Notes under the pieces: generated by a model
What the model was told of the DNA's origin: nothing
The model's database searches: none
Seen by the model: only the letters and a program-made list of their open reading frames with translations
Translations under genes and position numbers: made by a program
DNA from: Odoribacter sp. AF15-53
GTDB taxonomy: Bacteria; Bacteroidota; Bacteroidia; Bacteroidales; Marinifilaceae
NCBI RefSeq assembly: GCF_003479425.1
Contig: NZ_QUHC01000011.1
Span: 62,001 to 126,000 of the forward strand
Direction: 5' to 3'
Length of the DNA stretch: 64,000 nt
In this document: one piece after another, positions 55,924 to 63,927 of the stretch
How positions within the stretch are numbered: position 1 is the first letter of the stretch
How the letters are laid out: the number at the start of each line of letters is the position of its first letter

Positions 55924-56445
55924 CTACTCTATTTTTTCCAAAAACGATCCCGGTATAAAAGATGTCGCAATGGATGCCACTCCTTCCAAACGAACGACAA
56001 CCCGTTTGTGTCCTTTCAAACGCACCAGTTCCCCTTCCAATCCTTGTAAAGACCCTTTGATTACTCTCACCCGATCCCCCCGCTTCAAATCTTTATTAAG
56101 AACCTCCACTCCCTCGGTTGAAAAATCCAACAGGAACATGAAATCCTGCATTTGTTTGTCCGGGATAATCAAAGAATGACGATTTTCACGATCTTTCAAA
56201 TAAACGATATTCAACAGGTAATCATTCAACAAAGAAAAACTTGTCGCTTTATCCGTACGGATAAAAATCATCCCGTGGATCAAGATTACACGTATTTTCT
56301 TCCGTCCAAGCGGGGTGTCACGAACTTGTTCCTCTTGTGGCAAGTAATTCTCGATACCCAACTCGTCCAGTTTCTTTTTAATAATTAATTCCTGATTTAC
56401 ACGGGTGTAAGCCGCATACCAGTTTAGATTATCACTTGTTACCAT
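55924..56445 (-). CDS. upxY: UpxY-family NusG-like transcription antiterminator
   Basis: The start at MVTSDNLNWYAAYT gives 173 residues. The longer frame from 56484 adds 13 residues of uncertain use. The NusG N-terminal domain (WYAAYTRVNQELIIKKKL to about residue 110) is followed by a KOW domain (LKRGDRVRVIKGSLQGLEGEL). UpxY proteins keep polymerase elongating through their own capsule operon. It is the first gene of the locus and has a long leader up to the invertible promoter region at 56620-56780. Confidence 0.9.
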   Translation of the reverse strand: MVTSDNLNWYAAYTRVNQELIIKKKLDELGIENYLPQEEQVRDTPLGRKKIRVILIHGMIFIRTDKATSFSLLNDYLLNIVYLKDRENRHSLIIPDKQMQDFMFLLDFSTEGVEVLNKDLKRGDRVRVIKGSLQGLEGELVRLKGHKRVVVRLEGVASIATSFIPGSFLEKIE

Positions 56446-56619
56446 GAATTGTTTTTTAGCGGAAGCTCCTGTTTCTACTGACAATAACCGAAATCACGAT
56501 TTAACCGGATACGCTTCGCGCACTAACCCCGTCACGAGTTCTGATTTCTTTCCATATGTCCTACACGCTACACTTAAACAGCAATAACGCACAGAAGCTG
56601 TCTGCAAAACGTCATTTAG

Positions 56620-56641
56620 ATTAAAAAACGATCGTTTAATG
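56620..56641. repeat. Left inverted repeat of the putative invertible promoter
   Basis: This 22-bp sequence, with core AAACGATCGTTT, is inverted at 56759-56780 with 20 of 22 positions matching. The core resembles the recombination half-sites reported at Mpi-controlled capsule promoters of Bacteroides fragilis, from memory. Confidence 0.8.
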
Positions 56642-56723
56642 ACAGAGATACTTTTAGAGATTTGTCGTTTTAAGCAAAATCACAAACGCTTGATTGTTAA
56701 AAAGAAAAAATAATTCATTTTCA

Positions 56724-56753
56724 TTTGCGCAATTCGAAATTTTCGTATCTTTG
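56724..56753 (+). promoter_or_regulatory. Promoter inside the inverted repeats, currently pointing away from the capsule locus
   Basis: The -33 box TTTG (56724-56727) and -7 box TATCTTTG (56746-56753) are 18 bp apart. Transcription would start near 56760, inside the right repeat, and run rightward. Inversion of the 117-bp segment would place the promoter before upxY with a leader of about 200 bases. No comparable minus-strand promoter is seen in the segment, so this orientation is probably OFF for the capsule. Confidence 0.82.
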
Positions 56754-56758
56754 CGACG

Positions 56759-56780
56759 CATTAAACGATCGTTTTAAAAT
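56759..56780. repeat. Right inverted repeat of the putative invertible promoter
   Basis: The reverse-complement partner of 56620-56641, with core AAACGATCGTTT. The spacing of the two repeats is 117 bp. No recombinase gene is present in the window, so a master invertase elsewhere would be needed. Confidence 0.8.
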
Positions 56781-57105
56781 AACTTGCAAATTAGAACAAA
56801 ACACAACGAATCTACTGAAACAGTGCTCATTACGCTTTACTTTCTATAAAATGAAGTCACCCTTAAGCCAAATGCAGCAAGAGTTCGATTACCTTACTTC
56901 CGTAACGGATAAAAATTTCAGCCAAACACTTATTTTTCTGCATATTACACCGATTCACATAACTACGACCAACTCGTTGTAACTTAATTTACAAGTAAAA
57001 AGAGGAACTGTTCGAAAAGTTAAGGTAAAACACACGACACCCCATGCGGCCGTAAAAGAAAAGCAAGGGTTTCAAACTATAAATGTTAAAGCCTGCCCGA
57101 TTTGC

Positions 57106-57147
57106 AAAAAAAGTGCAGCACGCCGTTCGTGGTGTACTGCACTTTTC
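57106..57147 (+). terminator. Rightward terminator between invertible promoter and immunity-like genes
   Basis: AGTGCAG and CTGCACT (7 bp) continue after a C/A mismatch into ACGCC and GGTGT, around a short loop. Seven A precede the stem and four T follow it. It would stop transcription from the invertible promoter in its present orientation. Confidence 0.8.
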
Positions 57148-57156
57148 TTACATTTG
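57126..57156 (+). promoter_or_regulatory. Candidate promoter of the immunity-like array
   Basis: TTCG (57126-57129, one change from TTTG) and TACATTTG (57149-57156) are 19 bp apart. It overlaps the terminator hairpin and lies 95 bp before the first gene. Confidence 0.55.
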
Positions 57157-57251
57157 CCTTACAAGTGATATATTAAAGAAAATAACAGCGGATTTCACAA
57201 ATTTCGCTGTTAGTACAATATTATCGCTAAATAAATTACAAACTAAAGAAT

Positions 57252-57755
57252 ATGGAACTTTATATAAAAAAATGGTGGGGCAATTATATAGGTGGATGTG
57301 ATGATTCCCTTCTATTGCTGGATTATTTCGGAAATCAGGAACAATATAATTTAGAGTTAAGTAAAATTTTATCCGATATCCATTTGAATGTCTTATTAAA
57401 AGAAGACTCTGTGAATGGAGGAGACGTTTATTTCTGCATAGATGAGTCTTATGAACCGCATTTCGATATGGCTATTGATGTAGTAATTGACTTGTCGGCC
57501 ATTTTACTGGAAAGTATAAAAAATGGAGAGGTTAACATAGAAGAATTAGATCCCAATAGCGAATATTCTAATTTCTTCTCTATTTCTACATCAAAAGATG
57601 ACGCAATGCTACTTCTAAGTGGTTTGAACAAATTTATAAATGCCCCACAAGAATACGAATTGGCAGATTTTATGGATGAAAACGAATTGAAAGAATTAGT
57701 TGATGCCTGTAAGGAGATGAGCAGTATATTAACCGATTGCATTAGCCAAATGTAG
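57252..57755 (+). CDS. Hypothetical immunity-like protein 1
   Basis: The 167-residue, acidic, soluble protein (MELYIKKWWGNYIGG to the end) has no signal, membrane helix or catalytic motif. I do not recognise the family. Size, acidity, AT-richness and position ahead of DUF6756- and DUF4303-like genes suggest an immunity protein of a toxin system, with the toxin absent. Confidence 0.6.
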   Translation: MELYIKKWWGNYIGGCDDSLLLLDYFGNQEQYNLELSKILSDIHLNVLLKEDSVNGGDVYFCIDESYEPHFDMAIDVVIDLSAILLESIKNGEVNIEELDPNSEYSNFFSISTSKDDAMLLLSGLNKFINAPQEYELADFMDENELKELVDACKEMSSILTDCISQM

Positions 57756-57794
57756 CTAACAAGTACCTGTTTCGCCTAACGGCGGCAAGCTACA
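57751..57794. repeat. Hairpin spacer after immunity-like gene 1
   Basis: TGTAGCT (57751-57757) and AGCTACA (57788-57794) enclose CGCC-TAAC-GGCG (57773-57784), giving a two-level stem-loop that includes the stop codon. A smaller perfect hairpin TGCCGTAAGGCA (58105-58116) follows the next gene. Confidence 0.55.
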
Positions 57795-57812
57795 ACCCAT
57801 TATCAATAAAAT

Positions 57813-58097
57813 ATGACACCAAGATTTAAAGTTGATTTTAATGAATGGTTAGAAGATGATATCGTCTTATTTTCTCAATCCGATGTAAGGAAAGATGTTT
57901 ATGGGAATGAGCATTTTCTGACAGAAGGCTTAAGAATTGAAATTTGTGAAATCGATTATGACGAGGCAGGCAACAGGGATGACTTATGGGCTAGTGGATA
58001 TGTAACAGTATGTAATATTCCAAACTTTGCATATGTTAAATGGTGTTGTAAGATTGACAACAAAGAGGTAAAACATATTGGGAAGGCAGCGTATTAG
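57813..58097 (+). CDS. Hypothetical immunity-like protein 2
   Basis: The 94-residue acidic protein (MTPRFKVDFNEWLEDD) looks like a small beta-rich soluble domain. It has no recognised motif. It lies 57 bp after protein 1 and is followed by a GCC-GTAA-GGC hairpin. The 230 bp after it hold a possible short gene remnant (about 58192-58271) but no complete gene. Confidence 0.55.
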   Translation: MTPRFKVDFNEWLEDDIVLFSQSDVRKDVYGNEHFLTEGLRIEICEIDYDEAGNRDDLWASGYVTVCNIPNFAYVKWCCKIDNKEVKHIGKAAY

Positions 58098-58331
58098 AAC
58101 CTGATGCCGTAAGGCAATAATATAAAAATTAGCACAGAAGAGAATAATCATAGAGATTTTATGTACTATGTGCAAATGTCTCTGGCAAAATGCAAAAGAA
58201 GAAAATCGTGTATGACTTCAACTTGTTGAAAAGAGATTTGAGCATGATTAAAAAATGGGAAAATAGCTGACCGACGAATAAAAAACTCCCAAAGTAATTT
58301 TCATCGGACATTATCAACTAAATAAAATACC

Positions 58332-58763
58332 ATGTTTGACTATAAAGAAATCGAAAGGACAATCAAGGATAATAATCTTCTATTTCAGAAAATAGAAGAT
58401 GCAGATAAAGAATGTTTGATACAAAGACTATATGATACTTTCGTGGTTGGTAATCCTCGTGCATTATGGTTAAGCTTTAAGTATATACCCTACAGCATAG
58501 ACTGCAACAGGGAAGACCCCTATTGGCATTTGTTAGATATCATAGACAAGAATAGGGTTCTTTACTTTATTATTGACTATTGGAACAAAGATTTCGTCAT
58601 TTATAAAGCAAAAATGTCCGACATACATATATTCATAGGTGATTGTGAAGGTCTGGATGAGTTTTATCTGATGACATCGGATTTTATGGAATTATACAGC
58701 ATAACAGACCACGATGATTTACTTCATATTGATGTGAGGAAAAATAAAAAAATTTCTGATTGA
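58332..58763 (+). CDS. DUF6756-like immunity-type protein
   Basis: The 143-residue soluble protein resembles DUF6756: ALWLSFKYIP, then VLYFIIDYWNKDFVIYKAK, and the final segment LYSITDHDDLLHID. The family is found among immunity genes of polymorphic toxin loci. It lies 28 bp before the DUF4303-like gene. The cognate toxin is not in the window. Confidence 0.62.
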   Translation: MFDYKEIERTIKDNNLLFQKIEDADKECLIQRLYDTFVVGNPRALWLSFKYIPYSIDCNREDPYWHLLDIIDKNRVLYFIIDYWNKDFVIYKAKMSDIHIFIGDCEGLDEFYLMTSDFMELYSITDHDDLLHIDVRKNKKISD

Positions 58764-58791
58764 TTAATAACCCCAAAATAGAGAACAAAAA

Positions 58792-59286
58792 ATGGATATA
58801 GCAGAATTGGAAAAGTTTAGCAAAAGATGTTCCCAGGAATTGCCCCATGAAATCGACAAAATACTGGATAGCGCCAAAGATAAAAACATGTGTGCCATTG
58901 GCTTTGTAACAACAGATGATTTTTATGGCTTTTATCTGACATGGGATTACAGCAATAACATCAATAAGTATTACGATTGGAAAAACGGACTTGAAGCAGA
59001 TTTCCTTTATCAGCCTCTTGTCGATATTGTTGAAAATTGTAAAGATATTGATTTCTTTAATCCGTCCGACGAAAAGTGGGCGTTCGCACAAGCCTTACTT
59101 TCCGTATTAGAAAGAAGTATCAGACAAATTCCCGATAAAATATTCCAGAAAAACGGTTTTAAAAGAGAGGATATTCTATTCTTTTCAACAATGAGTGCCG
59201 GTGACTATATGCAAGAGATGATGGACACATCTGTAAAAATGTTTAATACGACAAAAACCATTGAAAAATATAAAATTGTAATATAA
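58792..59286 (+). CDS. DUF4303-like immunity-type protein
   Basis: The 164 residues match the DUF4303 layout: an N-terminal helix with CSQELPHEIDKIL, the MCAIGFVTTDDFYGFYLTWDY strands, then helices with a conserved tryptophan (SDEKWAF). DUF4303 occurs in immunity arrays. It is the last gene of the group; a MITE-like element follows at 59384. Confidence 0.66.
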   Translation: MDIAELEKFSKRCSQELPHEIDKILDSAKDKNMCAIGFVTTDDFYGFYLTWDYSNNINKYYDWKNGLEADFLYQPLVDIVENCKDIDFFNPSDEKWAFAQALLSVLERSIRQIPDKIFQKNGFKREDILFFSTMSAGDYMQEMMDTSVKMFNTTKTIEKYKIVI

Positions 59287-59636
59287 TTGTTACATTACGG
59301 TTTATATAGGCTGGACAATTGTTATCGCTAAATAATGCAAGCTTAAATTCCACTCAAAACACAAAACTCCCCTGATAAAGAAGTAATCCTAGGGTAATAA
59401 TACCCCTCTCTCGAAGCACCTTCGAAGCTTCCTCGTAGATCGAATAGCGGGGAACGGCGGAGCTCTGGCGAAGCCACGGTACTGCTTCAAAGGATGGGTA
59501 TTATTACCTTAGGATCACCCTAGGTTTACTCACAAATTATAACGAACATTCTTTTTTAACAAATCCTAAAAATACACAAACCGGCACAAGTTTTCACACA
59601 TATCCCTGTCAAACCCATAAACAACAAAACGGATAT
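59287..59636. other. Intergenic region with MITE-like element
   Basis: About 350 bp between the DUF4303-like gene and the beta-barrel gene. It contains an inverted-repeat element at 59384-59517 and otherwise no gene. A promoter for the next gene is expected in 59520-59636, but I see no clear consensus. Confidence 0.6.
59384..59517. repeat. MITE-like inverted-repeat element of about 134 bp
   Basis: The terminal arms 59384-59405 and 59496-59517 match at 20 of 22 positions and centre on the word GGTAATAATACCC. The interior is more GC-rich than its surroundings and holds TTCGAAG words and a GGCGAAGCC motif. There is no coding capacity. Confidence 0.75.
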
Positions 59637-61424
59637 ATGAAAAAACGGATTATTCAAGTACTCTTCTCTCTACTTCCCTTGTGCATGTATGAAGATATAT
59701 TCGCACAAGAAAATAACAAAAGAAACAAAACCCCATGGAGCGGCGTGGTCTCGTTAAATTATGACTTCACGAACAACTTCACGGGAAACATAAATTTAGA
59801 ATATAACCGGGAAAAATGGGATTTACACGTGGATTATTCGGGTCATTCCGACCGGATCGAGATCAGTAGCGAATTATTCCGTATCCCCGTGGGGACATCC
59901 ATCAAATCCTTACAAAAGATCGAAACAGAACAACACCATCTAAGTCATGCTATCGGTTTGCAACTGAACCTTCGTCCTTCTTCCCGCAATCTCTTTTTCG
60001 GAGAATTTAAATTACAATTTCCAAAAATCACGACTAATCAGGATGTGAGTAATAACGGACTAAACGACGGGGTACACTCCACTTATGATGCCCATAACCG
60101 AATCGCTTTCAGCAGAAAAACCATCGAGGGTTCGTTAGCCCACAAATACATATTCGAAGAAAACAAGCATGAATTATCCACAAGCGGAGTTTTTTCCTAC
60201 ACGGAAGATTCCCGCCCGGCAACATATCACATAAACGAAATCCTATCACATACCGCAGACGGCAAAGAATCCCCCCGATTTGCCCAACTACAAGCAGATT
60301 ATCTATACACGTTTGCAAACGAAGGACAATTGGAAGCCGGGATTCATTTTTTCTCCAGATGGAATAAAACACGATACTATTTCCACGACAAAGCACAGAA
60401 TTCGGAAGAGTGGGTTAATAACCCTAATTTAAATCAAGGGGTAGATCACAGCGAATTCGTTTATTCCGCTTATCTCTCCTATTCCCGGCAATGGGGAGAA
60501 CAATTCTCCTGTAAAATAGGACTATATTCGGATTACGACATCAGCCGGACAACACTCTTGCAAACAAACAGGAAAAACAATACAAACCGATTTTATCCCT
60601 ATCCACGGTTAACAATCCAATACCACCTTTCGGATCGTCAGGAACTGGCACTCCATTTCAACCGAGAAAGCATCCGGCCGGATTACGTTCAACTCAACCC
60701 GTACACGAACCCGATCGATCCTATCACTTTCGAACGTGGCAATCCTTTTCTACGCCCGGAGATCATGAACCGGATCGCACTCCAATACTCCGTGACGGGT
60801 AAACAAGTACAATTAAACAGCAATCTCTATTTCAAATCCACGGAAAAGTTTATCACACCCGTTGCCCTCACAACAACTCCCGACACGTTAATCATGACCT
60901 ACACGAACGGGGGAATCCAAAACGAAGTGGGTTGGGATATAAATTTACCTGCCCAAATTTTCCCATGGATGTCCCTGACCCCTTCGATCTCGCTTTTACA
61001 CACGCATTCAACCGGAAAATTTCAAGGGATCGACCTTCACGTCGATGATTTCTGCTGGTCCAGCCATGTCGAACTTTCCCTGTTTGCGGGTAAATATACC
61101 GAATTTCAAGCCAGTTTTTCTTACCAATCGGCAACAAAGGTTCCACAATTCAAGGTAGAAGAAAATCATTATCTCGACTTGGCTATCAAACAAGGATTCC
61201 TGAAAGACAGGCTTCAGGTCAGTTTCTCCATCTCGGACGTGTTCGATACCTCGAAATGGACAGCCCGTTCAAATCAAGGCCCGCTTCGCCTGGAAAATTA
61301 CAGCAAAGAAGCCACTCACGCCTATTGGATCGGGTTGACCTTCAATTTCAACTCGTATAGTCTCCGCCCGACAGCCGCAGACTCTCACCCGCAAAAACGT
61401 TCGACGATTAAAATCGGACAATAA
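59637..61424 (+). CDS. Outer-membrane beta-barrel family protein without plug domain
   Basis: The 595 residues have a signal peptide ending near DIFAQ, then immediate beta-barrel sequence of the outer-membrane beta-barrel family that resembles TonB-dependent receptors (HFNRESIRPDYVQLNPYTNP, RGNPFLRPEIMNRIALQY). Typical members are about 800 residues, with a carboxypeptidase-like domain and plug before the barrel. Both are absent here. Either this is a genuine short barrel or an N-terminally reduced copy. An intact signal peptide argues for a functional gene. The ligand is unknown. Confidence 0.82.
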   Translation: MKKRIIQVLFSLLPLCMYEDIFAQENNKRNKTPWSGVVSLNYDFTNNFTGNINLEYNREKWDLHVDYSGHSDRIEISSELFRIPVGTSIKSLQKIETEQHHLSHAIGLQLNLRPSSRNLFFGEFKLQFPKITTNQDVSNNGLNDGVHSTYDAHNRIAFSRKTIEGSLAHKYIFEENKHELSTSGVFSYTEDSRPATYHINEILSHTADGKESPRFAQLQADYLYTFANEGQLEAGIHFFSRWNKTRYYFHDKAQNSEEWVNNPNLNQGVDHSEFVYSAYLSYSRQWGEQFSCKIGLYSDYDISRTTLLQTNRKNNTNRFYPYPRLTIQYHLSDRQELALHFNRESIRPDYVQLNPYTNPIDPITFERGNPFLRPEIMNRIALQYSVTGKQVQLNSNLYFKSTEKFITPVALTTTPDTLIMTYTNGGIQNEVGWDINLPAQIFPWMSLTPSISLLHTHSTGKFQGIDLHVDDFCWSSHVELSLFAGKYTEFQASFSYQSATKVPQFKVEENHYLDLAIKQGFLKDRLQVSFSISDVFDTSKWTARSNQGPLRLENYSKEATHAYWIGLTFNFNSYSLRPTAADSHPQKRSTIKIGQ

Positions 61425-61555
61425 AATAGTCCATAAAGTCCATAAAGTCATGGAAGTTTTTCGGACAAAGTAAAACGGCAGCTTAAGCTGCCGTAAAACC
61501 AAGCGCCCGCAGGGTCAAAGACTTTATAAACTTTACAGACCTTATGGACTATTTT
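61423..61555. repeat. Convergent inverted repeat between the barrel gene and hbd
   Basis: The end arms AAAATAGTCCATAA (61423-61436) and TTATGGACTATTTT (61542-61555) are perfect complements, with AGTCCATAAAGTC words repeated next to them. A perfect 20-bp palindrome, ACGGCAGCTTAAGCTGCCGT, lies at 61475-61494. It overlaps the last bases of the hbd region and serves two convergent genes, so it probably works as a two-way terminator. Confidence 0.8.
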
Positions 61556-62399
61556 ATTTCCGATAATCGTAGAACCCGATTCCGGTCTTGCGTCCCAACA
61601 AGTTAGCACGAACCATTTTCCGTAATAACGGGTGCGGACGGTATTTAGAATCACCGAATTCGTTATACAATACCTCCATGATAGCCAAACATACATCGAG
61701 ACCTATCAAATCGCCTAACGCCAAAGGTCCCATCGGGTGGTTGGCTCCTAATTTCATGGCCTCGTCAATCTCTTCCTTCGAAGCAACCCCGTCGGCATAA
61801 ATACCGATTCCCTCGTTTACCATCGGGATCAGGATGCGGTTTACCACGAAGCCGGGAGCTTCGTTCACGCTTACCGGTGTCTTACCGATCTCGGAGGCAA
61901 TAGCCATTACTCTATCGTGTACTTCTTGAGAGGTCAACTGACCTTTAATCACCTCTACCAATTTCATCATCGGTACCGGATTAAAGAAGTGCATCCCGAT
62001 TACCTGCTCGGGACGGCTCGTGGCAGCGGCAATCTCGGTGATAGAAAGAGAAGAAGTATTCGTCGCCAGGATAGCTTCCGGTTTGCAGATAGCATCCAAC
62101 GTTTTGAATATTTCATTCTTGGTAGCCATATCCTCGGCAACTACCTCGATAACCAAATCTGCATCTTTGCAATCTTCATAAACCATCGTGTCCTTGATCC
62201 GGGCATTGATCGCATCCTTCTCGGCTGCTTCCATTTTACCTTTCTCTACGAGCTTGGAAAGACTCTTCTCGATAGACTTGTGAGCTTTAGCTAAAGATGC
62301 TTCTGAACGGCCTTTCAACAAGACGTCATGTCCTGCTTGCGCGAAAGTCTGGGCTATTCCATTACCCATTGTTCCTGTTCCTACAACGCAAATTTTCAT
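61554..62399 (-). CDS. hbd: 3-hydroxybutyryl-CoA dehydrogenase
   Basis: The 281-residue NAD-dependent enzyme has the Rossmann loop VVGTGTMGNGIAQTFAQAG, the catalytic histidine in IGMHFFNPVPMMKLVEV, and the family C-terminal helical domain. It reduces acetoacetyl-CoA to 3-hydroxybutyryl-CoA. With crt upstream on the same strand it supplies the steps missing from the cluster at 23-39 kb, so acetyl-CoA can also be turned into butyrate. Confidence 0.95.
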   Translation of the reverse strand: MKICVVGTGTMGNGIAQTFAQAGHDVLLKGRSEASLAKAHKSIEKSLSKLVEKGKMEAAEKDAINARIKDTMVYEDCKDADLVIEVVAEDMATKNEIFKTLDAICKPEAILATNTSSLSITEIAAATSRPEQVIGMHFFNPVPMMKLVEVIKGQLTSQEVHDRVMAIASEIGKTPVSVNEAPGFVVNRILIPMVNEGIGIYADGVASKEEIDEAMKLGANHPMGPLALGDLIGLDVCLAIMEVLYNEFGDSKYRPHPLLRKMVRANLLGRKTGIGFYDYRK

Positions 62400-62438
62400 T
62401 TTATCCCCAAAATTAGTTTATTATAAATTAGTTTCCTC

Positions 62439-63218
62439 TTATTTCTTTTTGAAGTTGGCAGCCTTCTTACCCAGGAAAGCCTGCATCCCCTCTTTCTGAT
62501 CCTCGGTTGAAAAACAAAGGCCAAACAAATCACTCTCGATCGAGATACCCGTGTCGATATCGGTCTCTATCCCCCGGTTGATCGCTTCTTTAGCATAACG
62601 CACGGCTAGCGGGGCCTTCGAAGTGATTTTCTTTGCCATAGCCATACACTCGTCCATCAAAGCATCCGGCTCGACAACCTTGTTTACCAGACCGATACGA
62701 TAGGCTTCCTCGGCAACGATCACGTCGGCCGTGTAAATCAACTCTTTCGCTTTTCCCAAGCCCACGATGCGCGGCAAACGTTGTGTACCGGAAAATCCAG
62801 GGGTTATACCAAGTCCAACTTCCGGCTGACCGAATTTAGCTTTAGCCGAAGCGATACGAATGTCACAAGCCATGGCCAATTCACAACCGCCCCCCAAAGC
62901 GAAACCATTCACACCGGCAATAACAACCTTGTTCAGCAATTCTATTTTACGAAAAACGGCAGCCCCCAACTCCCCGAAAGCCTTTCCTTCTACCGCATTC
63001 AACGTGCTCATCTGGGAAATATCCGCTCCCGCAACAAACGAACGTCCCTCGCCCGTGAGAATCACCACGTCAATACTATCATCCTCGCTTATTGCCGTAA
63101 AAGCAGCATCCAATTCTTTCAATATCACGGAATTCAACGCATTTAATGCCTCCGGATTATTAATTTTTACCGTACAAATATTGTCTTGCTTTTCTACTAT
63201 TAGTTTCGTATACGTCAT
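62439..63218 (-). CDS. crt: Enoyl-CoA hydratase (crotonase)
   Basis: Starting at MTYTKLIVEKQ gives 259 residues, the family length. The open frame extends upstream to 63272 across the likely promoter, so that start is rejected. The CoA-oxyanion region is GRSFVAGADISQM and the catalytic pattern is NGFALGGGCELAMACD, with the second glutamate in FGQPEVGLGITPGF. It dehydrates 3-hydroxybutyryl-CoA to crotonyl-CoA. It lies 39 bp before hbd. Confidence 0.94.
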   Translation of the reverse strand: MTYTKLIVEKQDNICTVKINNPEALNALNSVILKELDAAFTAISEDDSIDVVILTGEGRSFVAGADISQMSTLNAVEGKAFGELGAAVFRKIELLNKVVIAGVNGFALGGGCELAMACDIRIASAKAKFGQPEVGLGITPGFSGTQRLPRIVGLGKAKELIYTADVIVAEEAYRIGLVNKVVEPDALMDECMAMAKKITSKAPLAVRYAKEAINRGIETDIDTGISIESDLFGLCFSTEDQKEGMQAFLGKKAANFKKK

Positions 63219-63233
63219 AGCTTTACATTTCAT

Positions 63234-63264
63234 TTTGATAACACCTCCGATTTCCTTATCTTTG
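63234..63264 (+). promoter_or_regulatory. Consensus promoter of marC
   Basis: TTTG (63234-63237) and TATCTTTG (63257-63264) are 19 bp apart, a perfect Bacteroidota promoter. On the other strand, 63277-63270 reads TATTTTTG with TTGG placed about 20 bp upstream, the likely crt promoter. The two genes are thus divergently transcribed from overlapping promoters. Confidence 0.82.
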
Positions 63265-63310
63265 CACTTCAAAAATAACCTTTAATTGAGAATTAACCAA
63301 TCTTTTTGAT

Positions 63311-63907
63311 ATGAGTTTTTCCGATATTAATATTCAAGAACTTGCAAGCGCTTTCATGGTTTTATTTGCCGTTATCGACATCACGGGAGCGGTACCTATC
63401 GTTAACGACATGCAAAATAACGGACACAAAATTAGCGCCATGAAAGCCGCCTTGGCTTCATATATTCTCCTTGTAGCCTTCCTATTTGTAGGGGACGGAT
63501 TGCTCAACCTGTTTAGCGTGGATATTTCTTCTTTCGCCGTGGCAGGTTCTCTCGTTATATTCGTGCTGGCCGTGGAGATGATTTTTGGAATCCCGATTTT
63601 CAAAAACGACAGCCCGTCAGGCACGGCATCCATCGTTCCGCTGGTCTTCCCGCTTATTGTCGGTGCCGGAACGTTAACCACCATACTGGCTCTACGGGCA
63701 GAATATCATATTATAAACATCATTATCGCCCTTACACTAAACATCATCGTGGTTTATTTCGTCTTAAAGAATGTTTCTCTGGTAGAAAAAATATTCGGAA
63801 AGGGTGGCGTTTACATCCTACGTAAATTTCTAGGAATTATCCTTCTTGCCATTTCCGTGAAACTATTTACCAGCAACTTGACCTCCTTGATTGATATTTT
63901 TAAATAA
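63311..63907 (+). CDS. MarC-family integral membrane protein
   Basis: The 198-residue protein has six hydrophobic helices and the MarC patterns MVLFAVIDITGAVPIV and IVPLVFPLIVGAGTLTTILAL. The family was once linked to antibiotic resistance, but its function is unknown and later work did not support that role. It is monocistronic with its own promoter and terminator. Confidence 0.9.
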   Translation: MSFSDINIQELASAFMVLFAVIDITGAVPIVNDMQNNGHKISAMKAALASYILLVAFLFVGDGLLNLFSVDISSFAVAGSLVIFVLAVEMIFGIPIFKNDSPSGTASIVPLVFPLIVGAGTLTTILALRAEYHIINIIIALTLNIIVVYFVLKNVSLVEKIFGKGGVYILRKFLGIILLAISVKLFTSNLTSLIDIFK

Positions 63908-63927
63908 GAGGCCCGAAAGCCTCTTTA
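63906..63927 (+). terminator. Terminator of marC
   Basis: AAGAGGC and GCCTCTT form a 7-bp stem with a CCGAAA loop and a short T tail. It overlaps the end of the marC coding region. The remaining bases to 64000 carry repeated AACCTGTAACTTG words, also seen at 40316-40350. Confidence 0.82.

Larger units (their letters stand above)
56485..57251. other. Regulatory gap between capsule locus and immunity-like array
   Basis: The roughly 770-bp gap holds the invertible promoter, a rightward terminator (57106-57147) and a second rightward promoter (57126-57156). Short frames at 56725 and 57083 run across these signals and look like chance. A rightward transcript from 56760 to the terminator would be about 385 bases and non-coding. 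Confidence 0.65.

Noticed and set aside
56725..56982. 85-codon frame starting inside the invertible promoter
   Set aside because: It starts at the promoter core and lacks protein-like composition.
57083..57301. 72-codon frame MLKPARFAKKVQHAV across the terminator at 57106
   Set aside because: It runs through a terminator hairpin and a promoter box and overlaps the start of the next gene; not credible as coding.
57751..57794. Stem-loop with CGCCTAAC considered as an integron attC site
   Set aside because: The core GTTRRRY partner and typical attC arms are missing and there is no integrase gene; kept only as a hairpin spacer.
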